A DNA stretch of 64,000 nucleotides, from the NCBI RefSeq assembly GCF_040496035.1, contig NZ_JBEPJZ010000001.1:1736001-1800000 (forward strand), written 5' to 3'. Position 1 is the first letter of the stretch, and the number at the start of each line of letters is the position of its first letter. A program made the translations under genes and the position numbers. Below the pieces are notes generated by a model that saw only the letters and a list, made by a program, of their open reading frames with translations, was not told the DNA's origin and did no database searches. Below, one piece after another: positions 1 to 8,666 of the stretch. Origin of the DNA: Agromyces sp. SYSU T00194. Its GTDB lineage: Bacteria > Actinomycetota > Actinomycetes > Actinomycetales > Microbacteriaceae.

Positions 1-1307
1 ACGAATCCGTGGCCCCACTCGAAGTTGTCGATCCATGTCCACAGGTAGAACCCTCGAACGTCGACCCCATCGCGCAGGCAGTCGTGGATCGCGGTCAGGT
101 GCGCGCCGATGTGATCGATGCGGTCCGCGTCGTCGACGGTCCCGTCCGGGCGCACGACATCGTCGAAGGCGGCGCCGTTCTCGGTCACGGCGAGCGGCAG
201 GTCGGGGAACTCCGCCGACAGGCCGCGCAGGATGCCCGCGAGCGCCTCCGGTGCGATGTTCCATCCCATCGCCGTGTACGGGGGATCCTGCGGGAGGAAC
301 TCGACGTCCTCCGCGCCGACCCAGGGCGATGCTCCCGGCATGTGGCCGTCGGCCGTCGACCGCTCCGTCACGCCGTCCCACAGGCGGACGCGGAGCGTCG
401 AGTAGTAGTTGACGCCGAGGAAGTCCAGCGGCTGCCGGATCTGGTCGAGGTCCCCGTCACGGACGAACGACCAGTCGGTGAGCTCGGTCGTGCGTTCACG
501 GAGCCCGGCCGGATACGCGCCGCGGAGCATCGGACCGAGGAAGGACTGGTTGGCCGTGTCGTCGATGCGCTGCTCGGCCGTGCCGGCGTCGTCGCCCACC
601 CCTCGCGGCACCTGGATGTTGAGCGCGACGCCGAGCTGCGCCCCGTCATGGGCGTGCGGTCGCAGGGCCTGCATCCCGAGCCCGTGCGCCAGGTTCAGGT
701 GGTGCGCGGCGCGGAGCGCCGCGACCGGGTCGGTCCGGCCGGGCGCCATGACCCCGGAGGCGTGTCCCAGGAATGCCGCGCACCAGGGCTCGTTGAGGGT
801 CATCCAGGTGTCCACCCGGTCGCCGAGTGCGCGCCCGACGAGATCGGCGTACTCGCCGAAGCGGAACGCGGTCTCGCGGCTCGTCCAGCCGCCCTCGTAC
901 TCGAGCGCCTGCGGCAGATCCCAGTGGTACAGGGTGAGGGCGGGGCGGATGCCACGTGCGAGCAGTCCGTCGACCAGGCGCTCGTAGAAGTCCAGGCCGG
1001 CCCGGTTCGCGCGACCTGCTCCCGTCGGGAGGACGCGCGACCACGACACCGAGAACCGGTAGGCGTCGACGCCGAGCCTGGCGAGGTCGTCCAGGTCGGA
1101 CTCGAGCCGATGGTAGTGGTCGATCGCGACGTCCCCCGTGGACCCGTCACGGATGCGTCCGGGCGTGTGCGAGAACGTGTCCCAGATGCTCGGGCCCCGT
1201 CCGTCGTCCCGGGCACCGCCCTCGATCTGGTACGCGGCGGTCGCCACCCCCACCGTGAAGTCGTCGGGGAACACGAGCGCGGGCGCCGCGGCCGGGCGCG
1301 TACCCAT
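1..1307 (-). CDS. GH1 family beta-glucosidase (3' end cut by window edge)
   Basis: Glycoside hydrolase family 1 enzyme, expected to release glucose or a related sugar from beta-glycosides in the cytoplasm; no signal peptide is visible. The reverse-strand translation begins MGTRPAAAPALVFPDDF and carries the GH1 landmarks: VATAAYQIEGG near residue 21, acid/base Glu in TLNEPW (about residue 173), nucleophile Glu in VTENGAAF (about residue 376), and the C-terminal signature FYLWTWIDNFEWGHGF running off position 1. Only the last few residues are missing. Its ATG shares one base with the stop of the upstream FAD oxidoreductase (TGATG), so the two are translationally coupled and the glycoside is probably handled by both. 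Exact substrate unknown. Confidence 0.93.
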   Translation of the reverse strand, partial: MGTRPAAAPALVFPDDFTVGVATAAYQIEGGARDDGRGPSIWDTFSHTPGRIRDGSTGDVAIDHYHRLESDLDDLARLGVDAYRFSVSWSRVLPTGAGRANRAGLDFYERLVDGLLARGIRPALTLYHWDLPQALEYEGGWTSRETAFRFGEYADLVGRALGDRVDTWMTLNEPWCAAFLGHASGVMAPGRTDPVAALRAAHHLNLAHGLGMQALRPHAHDGAQLGVALNIQVPRGVGDDAGTAEQRIDDTANQSFLGPMLRGAYPAGLRERTTELTDWSFVRDGDLDQIRQPLDFLGVNYYSTLRVRLWDGVTERSTADGHMPGASPWVGAEDVEFLPQDPPYTAMGWNIAPEALAGILRGLSAEFPDLPLAVTENGAAFDDVVRPDGTVDDADRIDHIGAHLTAIHDCLRDGVDVRGFYLWTWIDNFEWGHGF

Positions 1308-2962
1308 CAGCTGGCCACCGCGGGCACGCCCGCCTCGTCGTTCGCGGACCAGAGCATTCCCTCCGGCCAGCGCAACTGCACCCCGCGGCGCGTGAGGTGC
1401 CGCTGGAAGTCTGCGGTGCGGTCGGTCGAGTCGAGCACGGCGTGCGGTTCGGTCGATTCGGCGATCGCGTACGCGGCGAGGCTGCCCGCCGCCTCGCCGA
1501 TGCTCCATTCGACCGGGTGCAACCGGTAGCACCCGTTCGTGATCTGGGTCGTGCCGATGTTCTTGCACGCCGGCAGCAGGTTCCGGACCCGCCGGGGGAT
1601 GAGCGAGCCGAGCGGAATCTCGAACGGGTGCGGCACGTCGCCGTTCCAGATCGTGCCCGCCGTGCTCGGGTGGCGATCGATCCAGTAGTAGTGGCCGGTC
1701 CCGACGGTGTCGTCGTAGCGTCGTGCGCCGCGATCTCCGCGAAGCGTCAACGACACGTCCTGCTCGACGATCGTGCGACGTGCGAGGATGCGGCGCGACT
1801 CGCGGACGTAGGGCATCATGGCGAACCCGTCCTCGGTGCCGGCGATGTCGGCGCGCAGGCGGAGGCCGGGCCATCCGGTCCCCCCGTCGGGCCGGGGCGC
1901 CTCGGTCTGGAGCCAGTACAGCAGGGATGCGGACAGGGCCTTCGCGCCCCGCCAGTGGTCCGCGGCGTCGTCGACCCCGAAGAGGGGGCCGCCGACGTAG
2001 TCGTTCATGGGCCAGTTCACCACCGTGATGTCGCTGGGGATGAAGCCGGGGCGGAACTGCCGGCGCGCGGCGATCCGCCGGTACGTCCAGAGGTCGGGCG
2101 TGCGGCCGATGTGACGGTGATCGAGGTCGATCGCGAACGGGTCGTCGTCGGGATTGACGTTCAGGTGATGGAGCTTGCGCGCCGACCCGTCCTCGTTGAT
2201 GCCCGCCCGGAAATCGAGCATCGGCAGGCCGCGGCGGTGCACCGGCGACCAGTCGCGGATGCCCTCGTAGCCGTCGGGCCGGTCGATCGTGAAGTCCGCC
2301 CCATCGATGTGGTCGATCGCGAAGCACCACGTCACGCTCTGCATGTCGGTCGGGTCGGCCGTCTCAGCCGCGCTCGGTTCACCGGTGTCCGCCTGCGCCT
2401 CGCGTCCGCTCACGTGCTCGACGTCGGCGAGCACCAGCAGGTCGCCCAACTCGGTCGCGTCGAGGAAGTACCGGCCGCGGAGGACGCTCTCGTCGCCGGT
2501 CCGGGTGGAGCGGACCGTCACCGCGCGGACCTCGTCACCCTCGGTCTCGGCCGAGACCGGCTCGTGCTCCATGAGTACCGTGAGCGCGCCAGAGTTGCGG
2601 TAGGGCAGCAGGGCGCCCTCGATCACATGAACGGCCACGCGCGGGTCCACGGACACCGGCGAGACCCAGGCGGCGCCGGGATTGAGGTTCGGGTCGGCGG
2701 CCGCCTCCGCGGTGAGCGGGTAGTTCCGACGGTAGAAGTCCCGAAGCTCCGACCGGAAGTCGCGGTAGCTGCGGTTGGCCCCCGTCGTCTCGATGAAGAA
2801 GTGGTCGTCGGTGGGCACGAGCTGACTGGTCAGCTGGCCGCCGAGCCATCGCGTCGGCTCGGTCATCACGACGGACCGACCTTCGTCGAGCGCGGCCAAC
2901 GCGGCGGACACTCCGCCGAAGCCTCCTCCGACGATGACGATATCGGTGTGCAACTCTCTCAT
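1307..2962 (-). CDS. FAD-dependent oxidoreductase (PF12831-like)
   Basis: 551-residue flavoprotein. Residues 8-17 (IVIVGGGFGG) form the Rossmann dinucleotide fold; the C-terminal half contains IPLGSLIPRRVRNLLPACKN and a YRLHPVEWSIGEAAGSLA stretch typical of the FAD_oxidored family (PF12831). That family often sits in sugar-import loci but its reaction is not established. I chose the ATG at 2962 because it starts directly before the Rossmann strand; longer in-frame starts up to 3490 read through the divergent promoter. First gene of a two-gene operon with the GH1 enzyme and divergent from the CUT1 importer. It is shorter than, and clearly different from, the second FAD enzyme at 6351-8666. Inference: it oxidises a sugar or glycoside brought in by the neighbouring importer. 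Confidence 0.85.
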   Translation of the reverse strand: MRELHTDIVIVGGGFGGVSAALAALDEGRSVVMTEPTRWLGGQLTSQLVPTDDHFFIETTGANRSYRDFRSELRDFYRRNYPLTAEAAADPNLNPGAAWVSPVSVDPRVAVHVIEGALLPYRNSGALTVLMEHEPVSAETEGDEVRAVTVRSTRTGDESVLRGRYFLDATELGDLLVLADVEHVSGREAQADTGEPSAAETADPTDMQSVTWCFAIDHIDGADFTIDRPDGYEGIRDWSPVHRRGLPMLDFRAGINEDGSARKLHHLNVNPDDDPFAIDLDHRHIGRTPDLWTYRRIAARRQFRPGFIPSDITVVNWPMNDYVGGPLFGVDDAADHWRGAKALSASLLYWLQTEAPRPDGGTGWPGLRLRADIAGTEDGFAMMPYVRESRRILARRTIVEQDVSLTLRGDRGARRYDDTVGTGHYYWIDRHPSTAGTIWNGDVPHPFEIPLGSLIPRRVRNLLPACKNIGTTQITNGCYRLHPVEWSIGEAAGSLAAYAIAESTEPHAVLDSTDRTADFQRHLTRRGVQLRWPEGMLWSANDEAGVPAVAS

Positions 2963-3185
2963 TCCTGCGGGACTCTCTTCCTCGAGACACATGCGACCCA
3001 GATTGCTGATCTGCGACCACCCTAGCGCGGGTTCGCGAAAACTAGGCAATCCATTTTCGAGAAAGATATTGCTATTCCCGCGAATCACGCTACTGTTCTC
3101 AATGGTCGGGCCGTGTGAGGATCGAACAGCGACGACAGCCTCGCGGCCGCAGACCACCGCAGAAGAGTCAGTCCGAAGGAGCACT
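2963..3185. promoter_or_regulatory. Divergent promoter region with TTCGCGAA palindrome
   Basis: Relatively AT-rich gap between the two divergent sugar operons. Rightward: TTGCTA (3069-3074), 16 bp, TACTGT (3091-3096). Leftward: TAGGGT (3024 down to 3019) as a candidate -10, with TTGCCT upstream at a rather long 19 bp. The palindrome TTCGCGAA (3033-3040) lies between the leftward -35 and -10, a good site for a repressor. No regulator gene is adjacent; it must be outside the window or elsewhere in it. Confidence 0.5.
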
Positions 3186-4469
3186 GTGAATAAGAAACTG
3201 ATCGCGCTGGCCGTATCGGCCGGCACCGTCGCCGCCCTGGCGGGATGCTCGTCAGGGACCGCGTCCGAATCCTCGGGTCCGGTCGACCTCACGATGGCCA
3301 TCTGGTCCGCCAACGAGGGCCACCTGGCCCTGTTCGACAGCATCGCCGACGAGTACGTGGCTGCGCACCCCGACGAGGTGGCCTCGGTGACGTTCGAGAC
3401 CCTCAGCAGCCCGTTCCTCACCACGCTCACCACGCAGATCGCGGGCGGATCCACGCCCGACATGGCGTGGATCCCCGAGTCGAGCGGCAAGGAGTTCGTC
3501 GAGAGCGGCGTGCTCTACAACCTCAGCCCGACGCTCGAGGAGGCCGAAGGCTACGACGTCGACGACATCATCCCCGCGTCGCTCGAGCGATGGAGCGACA
3601 GCGCCGGTGACGTCTACGGGTACCCGTTCTCCAACAGCCCGTTCGGCATCTACGTCAATCGTGGCCTCGTCGAGGCTGCGGGCGAAGACCAGCCGGCCGA
3701 CCTCGTGGCGTCGGGCGAGTGGACCTGGGACGTGGCCGCCGAGATCGCCGCCGCCGCGTCGGCCGAGGCCGGTGACTCGGTCGGGCCGATCACCTGGAGT
3801 GCGCCTCCCGAGCGCGTCTGGGACAACCTGGTCGCGGTCTGGGCCACCTACGCTGCGGAGCCCTGGAGTGCGGACGGGACCAGTTGCGAGTTCACCTCGC
3901 CGGAGATGACCGACGCGCTCACCTGGTTCAATGAGGCCATGTTCGACCAGGACGCCTTCGTCAAGCCCGGTGAGGCATTCGACTTCAACTCGGGCAGCGC
4001 CGCGATGATGATCGCCCAGCTGAGCTCGTCCGGGTCGATCGACGAGTCCATCGACTGGGACTTCCTCCCTCTTCCCGCAGGCCCGGAGGGTGCGCAGCCC
4101 GTGGTCGGGCAGGCCGGCATCGGTGTCGTCGCCAAGAGCGACAACCCCGATGCCGCCGCGGACTTCCTCGCCTTCTTCACCAACCCGGAGAACTCGGCCA
4201 AGCTGGCGCAGTTCTTCCCGCCGCCCCGCGAGTCGCTCCTGACGGTCGAGACCATCCAGGAGGCCGCCCCGGCGCTGTCCGCGGAGGACATCCAGCGCAC
4301 CATCATCGACGCGGTCCCGGACGCGATCATCAAGCCGACGAGCGTGCACTACAGCCAGATCTCGCCGATGATCCAGACGGCATTCGACGGCCTCTGGCAG
4401 CCCGACGCGGACGTGGCCGGCGTGACGCAGGGCATCTGCGACCAGATCTCGCCGATCATCGGCGGCTGA
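3186..4469 (+). CDS. CUT1 sugar ABC importer, substrate-binding lipoprotein
   Basis: 427-residue extracytoplasmic solute-binding protein of the UgpB/MalE type. The N-terminus VNKKLIALAVSAGTVAALAG leads to Cys21 in a lipobox (LAG-C), so it is a lipoprotein on the outer face of the membrane. GTG at 3186 is preceded by AAGGAG at 3176-3181; an upstream in-frame start at 2934 would put the signal peptide 84 residues into the protein and is rejected. It begins a four-gene operon with two permeases and an FAD oxidoreductase; no ATPase gene is present. Substrate cannot be read from the sequence, but the divergent GH1 gene suggests an oligosaccharide or glycoside. Confidence 0.93.
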   Translation: MNKKLIALAVSAGTVAALAGCSSGTASESSGPVDLTMAIWSANEGHLALFDSIADEYVAAHPDEVASVTFETLSSPFLTTLTTQIAGGSTPDMAWIPESSGKEFVESGVLYNLSPTLEEAEGYDVDDIIPASLERWSDSAGDVYGYPFSNSPFGIYVNRGLVEAAGEDQPADLVASGEWTWDVAAEIAAAASAEAGDSVGPITWSAPPERVWDNLVAVWATYAAEPWSADGTSCEFTSPEMTDALTWFNEAMFDQDAFVKPGEAFDFNSGSAAMMIAQLSSSGSIDESIDWDFLPLPAGPEGAQPVVGQAGIGVVAKSDNPDAAADFLAFFTNPENSAKLAQFFPPPRESLLTVETIQEAAPALSAEDIQRTIIDAVPDAIIKPTSVHYSQISPMIQTAFDGLWQPDADVAGVTQGICDQISPIIGG

Positions 4470-4478
4470 GCGGAGCAT

Positions 4479-5426
4479 ATGTCCGTCTCGACCGCGCCGC
4501 GCGCCACGGGGGCCGCCCCCCGTGGCGCGCGGCCACCCGGATTCCGCTCCCCGCTCGCCCGTGCCGATGCGGCCATCGGACTCGCGTTCGTCGCCCCGAT
4601 GGTAATCGGCGTCCTCGCCCTGTGCCTGATCCCGTTCCTCTACGTGATCTGGTACAGCCTGCACGACTGGAACGTGCTCACCGGAGAGTTCACCTTCATC
4701 GGGCTCGCCAACTACGAGCGGCTCGCCGGCGACGTCGTCGCCTGGAAGTCGCTCGGTACGACCGCCGTCTTCACCATCGGCCTGATGCTCATGAACATCT
4801 CGCTCGCGATGGTGCTGGCGCTCCTGCTGAACCAGCGGCTCCGTGGCGTCACGGCCATCCGTGCGGTGTTCTTCTCGCCCGTCGTGGTCGCGATCGTCGC
4901 GTGGGTCATCATCTGGCAGTTCCTGCTGTCGGCCAACGGCGGGATCAACGGATTCCTCCAGACGCTCGGGATCGACGGGCCGAACTGGCTCCACGACACG
5001 AGCACGGCGCTGCTGTCGATCATCGTGGTGCAGGTCTTCAAGGGCGTCGGAATGAACATGGTGCTCTTCCTGGCCGCGCTGCAGGGGGTGCCGCCCGAGT
5101 TCCGGGAAGCTGCGCGCATCGACGGTGCGAGCCCCTGGCGCGCATTCTGGTCGATCGTGGTCCCGCTGATCAGCCCGACCATCCTGCTGGTGATGATCCT
5201 CACCTCGATCGGTGCGCTGGACATCTTCGCGCCGATCCAGGTGCTCACGCAGGGAGGCCCCAGCAACTCGACCCTCGTGTTCTCGTACTACATGTACCAG
5301 ATGGCGTTCGAGCGCCAGCAGTTCGGCTACGGCAGCACGATCGGCGTGGTCCTGTTCCTGATCGTGCTCGGCATGACCGCGCTGCAGTGGCGCGTACGGA
5401 AGGTGTGGGTCCATGACGAGGTCTGA
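4479..5426 (+). CDS. CUT1 sugar ABC importer permease (MalF-like)
   Basis: 315-residue inner-membrane permease with about six transmembrane segments; the first follows a Pro/Arg/Ala-rich cytoplasmic N-terminus of about 30 residues. The EAA loop, EAARIDGASPWRAFWSIVVP, is the contact site for the ATPase. GGAG lies only three bases before the ATG, 9 nt after the stop of the binding protein. The 3' end overlaps the next permease by 14 nt, so the pair is made together as a heterodimeric channel. Lacking its own nucleotide-binding subunit, it probably uses a shared MsiK-type ATPase. Confidence 0.93.
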   Translation: MSVSTAPRATGAAPRGARPPGFRSPLARADAAIGLAFVAPMVIGVLALCLIPFLYVIWYSLHDWNVLTGEFTFIGLANYERLAGDVVAWKSLGTTAVFTIGLMLMNISLAMVLALLLNQRLRGVTAIRAVFFSPVVVAIVAWVIIWQFLLSANGGINGFLQTLGIDGPNWLHDTSTALLSIIVVQVFKGVGMNMVLFLAALQGVPPEFREAARIDGASPWRAFWSIVVPLISPTILLVMILTSIGALDIFAPIQVLTQGGPSNSTLVFSYYMYQMAFERQQFGYGSTIGVVLFLIVLGMTALQWRVRKVWVHDEV

Positions 5427-6354
5427 CATCCTGGTGCCGCCGCCTCCGACGACCGAGGCGGTCACGACGGGCCGCTCGCGCCCCGGGCCCCGGCCGGCGC
5501 CGCGGCACTCCGCATCCGCCCGGCTCCGCGGCCGCGTGAGCAAGGGCGTGCTGTACGTGCTCCTGGCCGTCCTGTCGATCCCGTTCCTCTACCCGACGTT
5601 GTGGATGCTGTTCTCGTCGTTCAAGCCGGCGAGCGAGATCTTCGCGGTCCCGCCCAGCCTGTTCCCCCAGGACTGGACGCTCGAGGCCTGGCCGAAGGTG
5701 TTCTCGGAGAACCCGTTCCTGCAGCAGTACTTCAACTCGATCTACATCGCCGTGATCGTGACCGCACTGACGATCGTGGTCAGTGCGCTCGCGGGGTACG
5801 CCTTCGCGCGCATCCGGTTCCCGTTCGCCGGGGCGATGTTCCTGCTCCTGCTCTCCGGCATCATGCTGCCCAGCGAGGTCACCGTGATCCCGCTGTTCCA
5901 GTGGGCGAATTCGCTCGGGCTGATCGACACGCACTGGCCCTTGATCGTGCTGCCCGTGTTCGGCTCGGGCGGCATCGTCGCGACGTTCATCTTCCGGCAG
6001 TTCTTCCTCTCGCTGCCGGTGGAGCTCGAGGAGGCGGGTCGCCTGGACGGCCTGGGCCGGATGGGCATCTTCCTGCGGATCGCACTGCCGCTCGCGGGGC
6101 CGGCGGTGGCGACGGTGACGATCCTGCAGTTCCTCAAGTCGTTCAACCTCTACTTCGAGGCGGTGATCTTCCTGAAGACGCCGGAGATGTTCACCGTCGG
6201 CCTCGGGTTGACGAGGTACCAGGACACCTACGGCGAGCCCCTGTGGAACGCGCAGCTGGCCGCCACCACCCTCACCGTCATCCCGGTGCTCGTCGTGTTC
6301 CTGTTCGCGCAGCGGCAGTTCGTGGAGAGCCTGTCGCAGACCGGGCTGAAGTGA
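5413..6354 (+). CDS. CUT1 sugar ABC importer permease (MalG-like)
   Basis: 313-residue partner permease. A cytoplasmic Pro/Arg-rich N-terminus of about 40 residues precedes six hydrophobic segments; the first reads VLYVLLAVLSIPFLYPTLWM. The EAA-type loop is ELEEAGRLDGLGRMGIFLRI, slightly divergent (EAG for EAA). Overlaps the MalF-like gene by 14 nt at its start, and its stop overlaps the GTG of the FAD oxidoreductase (GTGA), so four genes form one transcription and translation unit. Confidence 0.93.
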   Translation: MTRSDILVPPPPTTEAVTTGRSRPGPRPAPRHSASARLRGRVSKGVLYVLLAVLSIPFLYPTLWMLFSSFKPASEIFAVPPSLFPQDWTLEAWPKVFSENPFLQQYFNSIYIAVIVTALTIVVSALAGYAFARIRFPFAGAMFLLLLSGIMLPSEVTVIPLFQWANSLGLIDTHWPLIVLPVFGSGGIVATFIFRQFFLSLPVELEEAGRLDGLGRMGIFLRIALPLAGPAVATVTILQFLKSFNLYFEAVIFLKTPEMFTVGLGLTRYQDTYGEPLWNAQLAATTLTVIPVLVVFLFAQRQFVESLSQTGLK

Positions 6355-8666
6355 TCGCGCGACCGGCCGAGGCGCGGGTCGGCGGTGGGTCGCGGCGACG
6401 CACCGTCGAGTCCGACCTCACCGTCCTCGGGGGCGGCCTGGCCGGGGTGTGCGCCGCGATCGCCGCCGCGCGGGCGGGCCTGCGCGTCGCGCTGGTCAAC
6501 AACCGGCCGGTGGTGGGCGGCAACGCGAGCAGCGAGGTGCGGGTCTGGGTCTGCGGCGCCACCTCCCACGGCGCCCAGAAGTTCGCGCGCGAGACCGGCA
6601 TCATGGGCGAGCTGTTCCTCGAGAACCAGTACCGCAACCCGGAGGGCAACCCGGTGCTCTGGGACCACGTGGTCCTGGATGCGGTGCGGGCCGAGCCGGG
6701 CATCGACCTGTTCCTGAACACCGACGTGCACGACGTCGAGGCGACCGGCGACGACCACGACCGTGCCATCACCGCGGTGCATGCTCGGCAGTCGGGCACC
6801 GAGACCGAGCTCGCGTTCGTCAGCGCGCTCTACGCCGATTGCACCGGCGACGGCTTCGTCGGGGCACGCGCGGGCGCGTGGTTCCGCGAGGGCCGCGAGG
6901 CCCGGAGCGTGTTCGGCGAGGAGTGGGCTCCCGACGTCGCCGACTCGGACATGCTCGGCAGCACGATCCTCTTCTACACCAAGGACGTCGGGCGCCCCGT
7001 GCGGTTCGTGCCGCCCGCCGTCGCGAAGGACGTCTCCGCCACGTCGATCCTCGACCATCGCCGATTCGGCGCGACCGACAACGGGTGCGACTACTGGTGG
7101 ATCGAGTGGGGCGGGGAGCTCGACGCGGTCGCCGACAACGAGGCGATCCGCGACGAGCTCTGGTCGGTGGTGTTCGGCATCTGGGACCACATCAAGAACT
7201 CCGGGCGGTTCGATGCGGAGACGCTCACCCTGGAATGGGTCGGGTCCGTGCCGGGGAAGCGCGAGTACCGGCGCTTCGTCGGCGACCACACCCTCACCCA
7301 GCAGGACGTGATGGACCAGACGCGGTTCCACGACCGCGTCGCGTTCGGCGGCTGGTCGATCGACCTGCATCCGCCCGGCGGCATGTACTCGGACGGAGCG
7401 GGATCCAAGCACCTGTTCACCTCCGGCGTCTACCACCTCCCCTGGCGCAGCCTGTACTCCGCCAACGTGCGGAACATGCTCATGGCCGGGCGGAACATCT
7501 CGGCCAGCCACGTCGCGTTCGGCACCACGCGGGTCATGGCCACGTGCGCCGCGATGGGCGAGGCGGTGGGCGTCGGCGCGGCACTCGCGGTCCGGCGGGG
7601 CGTGACGCCGCGCGAGGTCGGTGCCTCCCACCTCGAGGAGCTGCAGCGCGACCTCCTGCGGACCGACGCCCCCGTGCTGGGCCTGCAGTGGACGGACGAA
7701 GCCGACCTGGCGATGCGTGCGACCGCGACCGCCTCGAGCGAGCTCCCCACGTTCGGGAACGAACCGGGTCAGGGGGCGGGCACGTCGACCGTGGAACTCG
7801 GCGAGGTCGACCTCGGCGTCCACCTGCCGGTCGATCCCGACCTCGGTCGGGTCGAGCTCCTCGTGGAGGCCGCGTCGCCGCTGGTCGCCGAGGTCGAGCT
7901 GTGGTCCACCGCGGGCGGCGAGAACCACATTCCGGTGCGCAGGGTCGACGGGTGGTCGCTCCCCGTCGCCGAGGGACGGCAGTGGCTCGCCGTCGACATC
8001 GCGCATCGCCCGGCAGCGCCGGAGGACGTCGTCGTGGTCGTGCGGCGGGCTGCGGGCCTCGCGGTCGTGGTGTCCGAATCGCCGGCGCCGTACGGCGTCC
8101 TGGGGCTGCTCAGCCGCACCCCCCGGAACACGCCCGGGTCGGGGCATCCGCCCACCAACGCGTGGTCGGCTCGGGAGCTCCGCAGGCGGGGGATCGTGCT
8201 GCGGACGTCGCGGCCGACGGACGCCTACCGCGCCGAACAGGTGCGAGGCGGCTACCTGCGGCCGTTCGGTGGTCCGCGGCTCTGGTCGTCGCAGCGCATG
8301 ACGCCCGGACGGGACGAGTGGGTCGCGCTCGAGTGGGACGCCCCGGTCCGTGCGAGCGCAGTCGACCTGGTCTTCAACGACGACGTCGACGAGGACATCG
8401 TCAACCTCCACCACCACACGACGCCGTTCCCGGTGATGCCGGAGCTCGTGCGGGACTACGCCCTGCAGGTGCGAGCCGACGACGCATGGACCACGGTGGC
8501 CGAGGTCACCGGCAACCGGCGTCGGCTGCGGCGCCACGACCTCGCGGACGTGCCCGGGTTCACCGCGCTCCGCGTGCTGGTGCACGCCACCAACGGATCG
8601 CCGTGGGCGATGCTGCACGGCGTGCGCGTGCACGCTGCGGCGACGGTGCCGCCTACGACCGCTTGA
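6351..8666 (+). CDS. Large FAD-dependent oxidoreductase with C-terminal beta-sandwich
   Basis: 771-residue flavoprotein. Residues 23-32 (LTVLGGGLAG) are the FAD-binding Rossmann fold, followed by VGGNASSEVRVWVCGA, which resembles the PF12831 family. Conserved blocks AGRNISASHVAFGTTRVMAT and MGEAVGVGAALAVRRGV end the catalytic part near residue 440. The last 330 residues look like one or two beta-rich, galactose-binding-like modules (many short V/L strands, ending TALRVLVHATNG). GTG at 6351 gives a 4-nt overlap with the permease stop; starts further upstream lie inside that gene. Together with the 551-residue paralogue across the divergent promoter it brackets a sugar importer. Reaction unknown; oxidation of an imported or surface-derived glycoside is my inference. 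Convergent with, and overlapping by 14 bp, the photolyase gene. Confidence 0.85.
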   Translation: MIARPAEARVGGGSRRRTVESDLTVLGGGLAGVCAAIAAARAGLRVALVNNRPVVGGNASSEVRVWVCGATSHGAQKFARETGIMGELFLENQYRNPEGNPVLWDHVVLDAVRAEPGIDLFLNTDVHDVEATGDDHDRAITAVHARQSGTETELAFVSALYADCTGDGFVGARAGAWFREGREARSVFGEEWAPDVADSDMLGSTILFYTKDVGRPVRFVPPAVAKDVSATSILDHRRFGATDNGCDYWWIEWGGELDAVADNEAIRDELWSVVFGIWDHIKNSGRFDAETLTLEWVGSVPGKREYRRFVGDHTLTQQDVMDQTRFHDRVAFGGWSIDLHPPGGMYSDGAGSKHLFTSGVYHLPWRSLYSANVRNMLMAGRNISASHVAFGTTRVMATCAAMGEAVGVGAALAVRRGVTPREVGASHLEELQRDLLRTDAPVLGLQWTDEADLAMRATATASSELPTFGNEPGQGAGTSTVELGEVDLGVHLPVDPDLGRVELLVEAASPLVAEVELWSTAGGENHIPVRRVDGWSLPVAEGRQWLAVDIAHRPAAPEDVVVVVRRAAGLAVVVSESPAPYGVLGLLSRTPRNTPGSGHPPTNAWSARELRRRGIVLRTSRPTDAYRAEQVRGGYLRPFGGPRLWSSQRMTPGRDEWVALEWDAPVRASAVDLVFNDDVDEDIVNLHHHTTPFPVMPELVRDYALQVRADDAWTTVAEVTGNRRRLRRHDLADVPGFTALRVLVHATNGSPWAMLHGVRVHAAATVPPTTA

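Noticed and set aside
2934..3185. 84-codon N-terminal extension of the first sugar-binding protein
   Set aside because: It would bury the lipoprotein signal inside the protein; the GTG at 3186 has a proper ribosome site.
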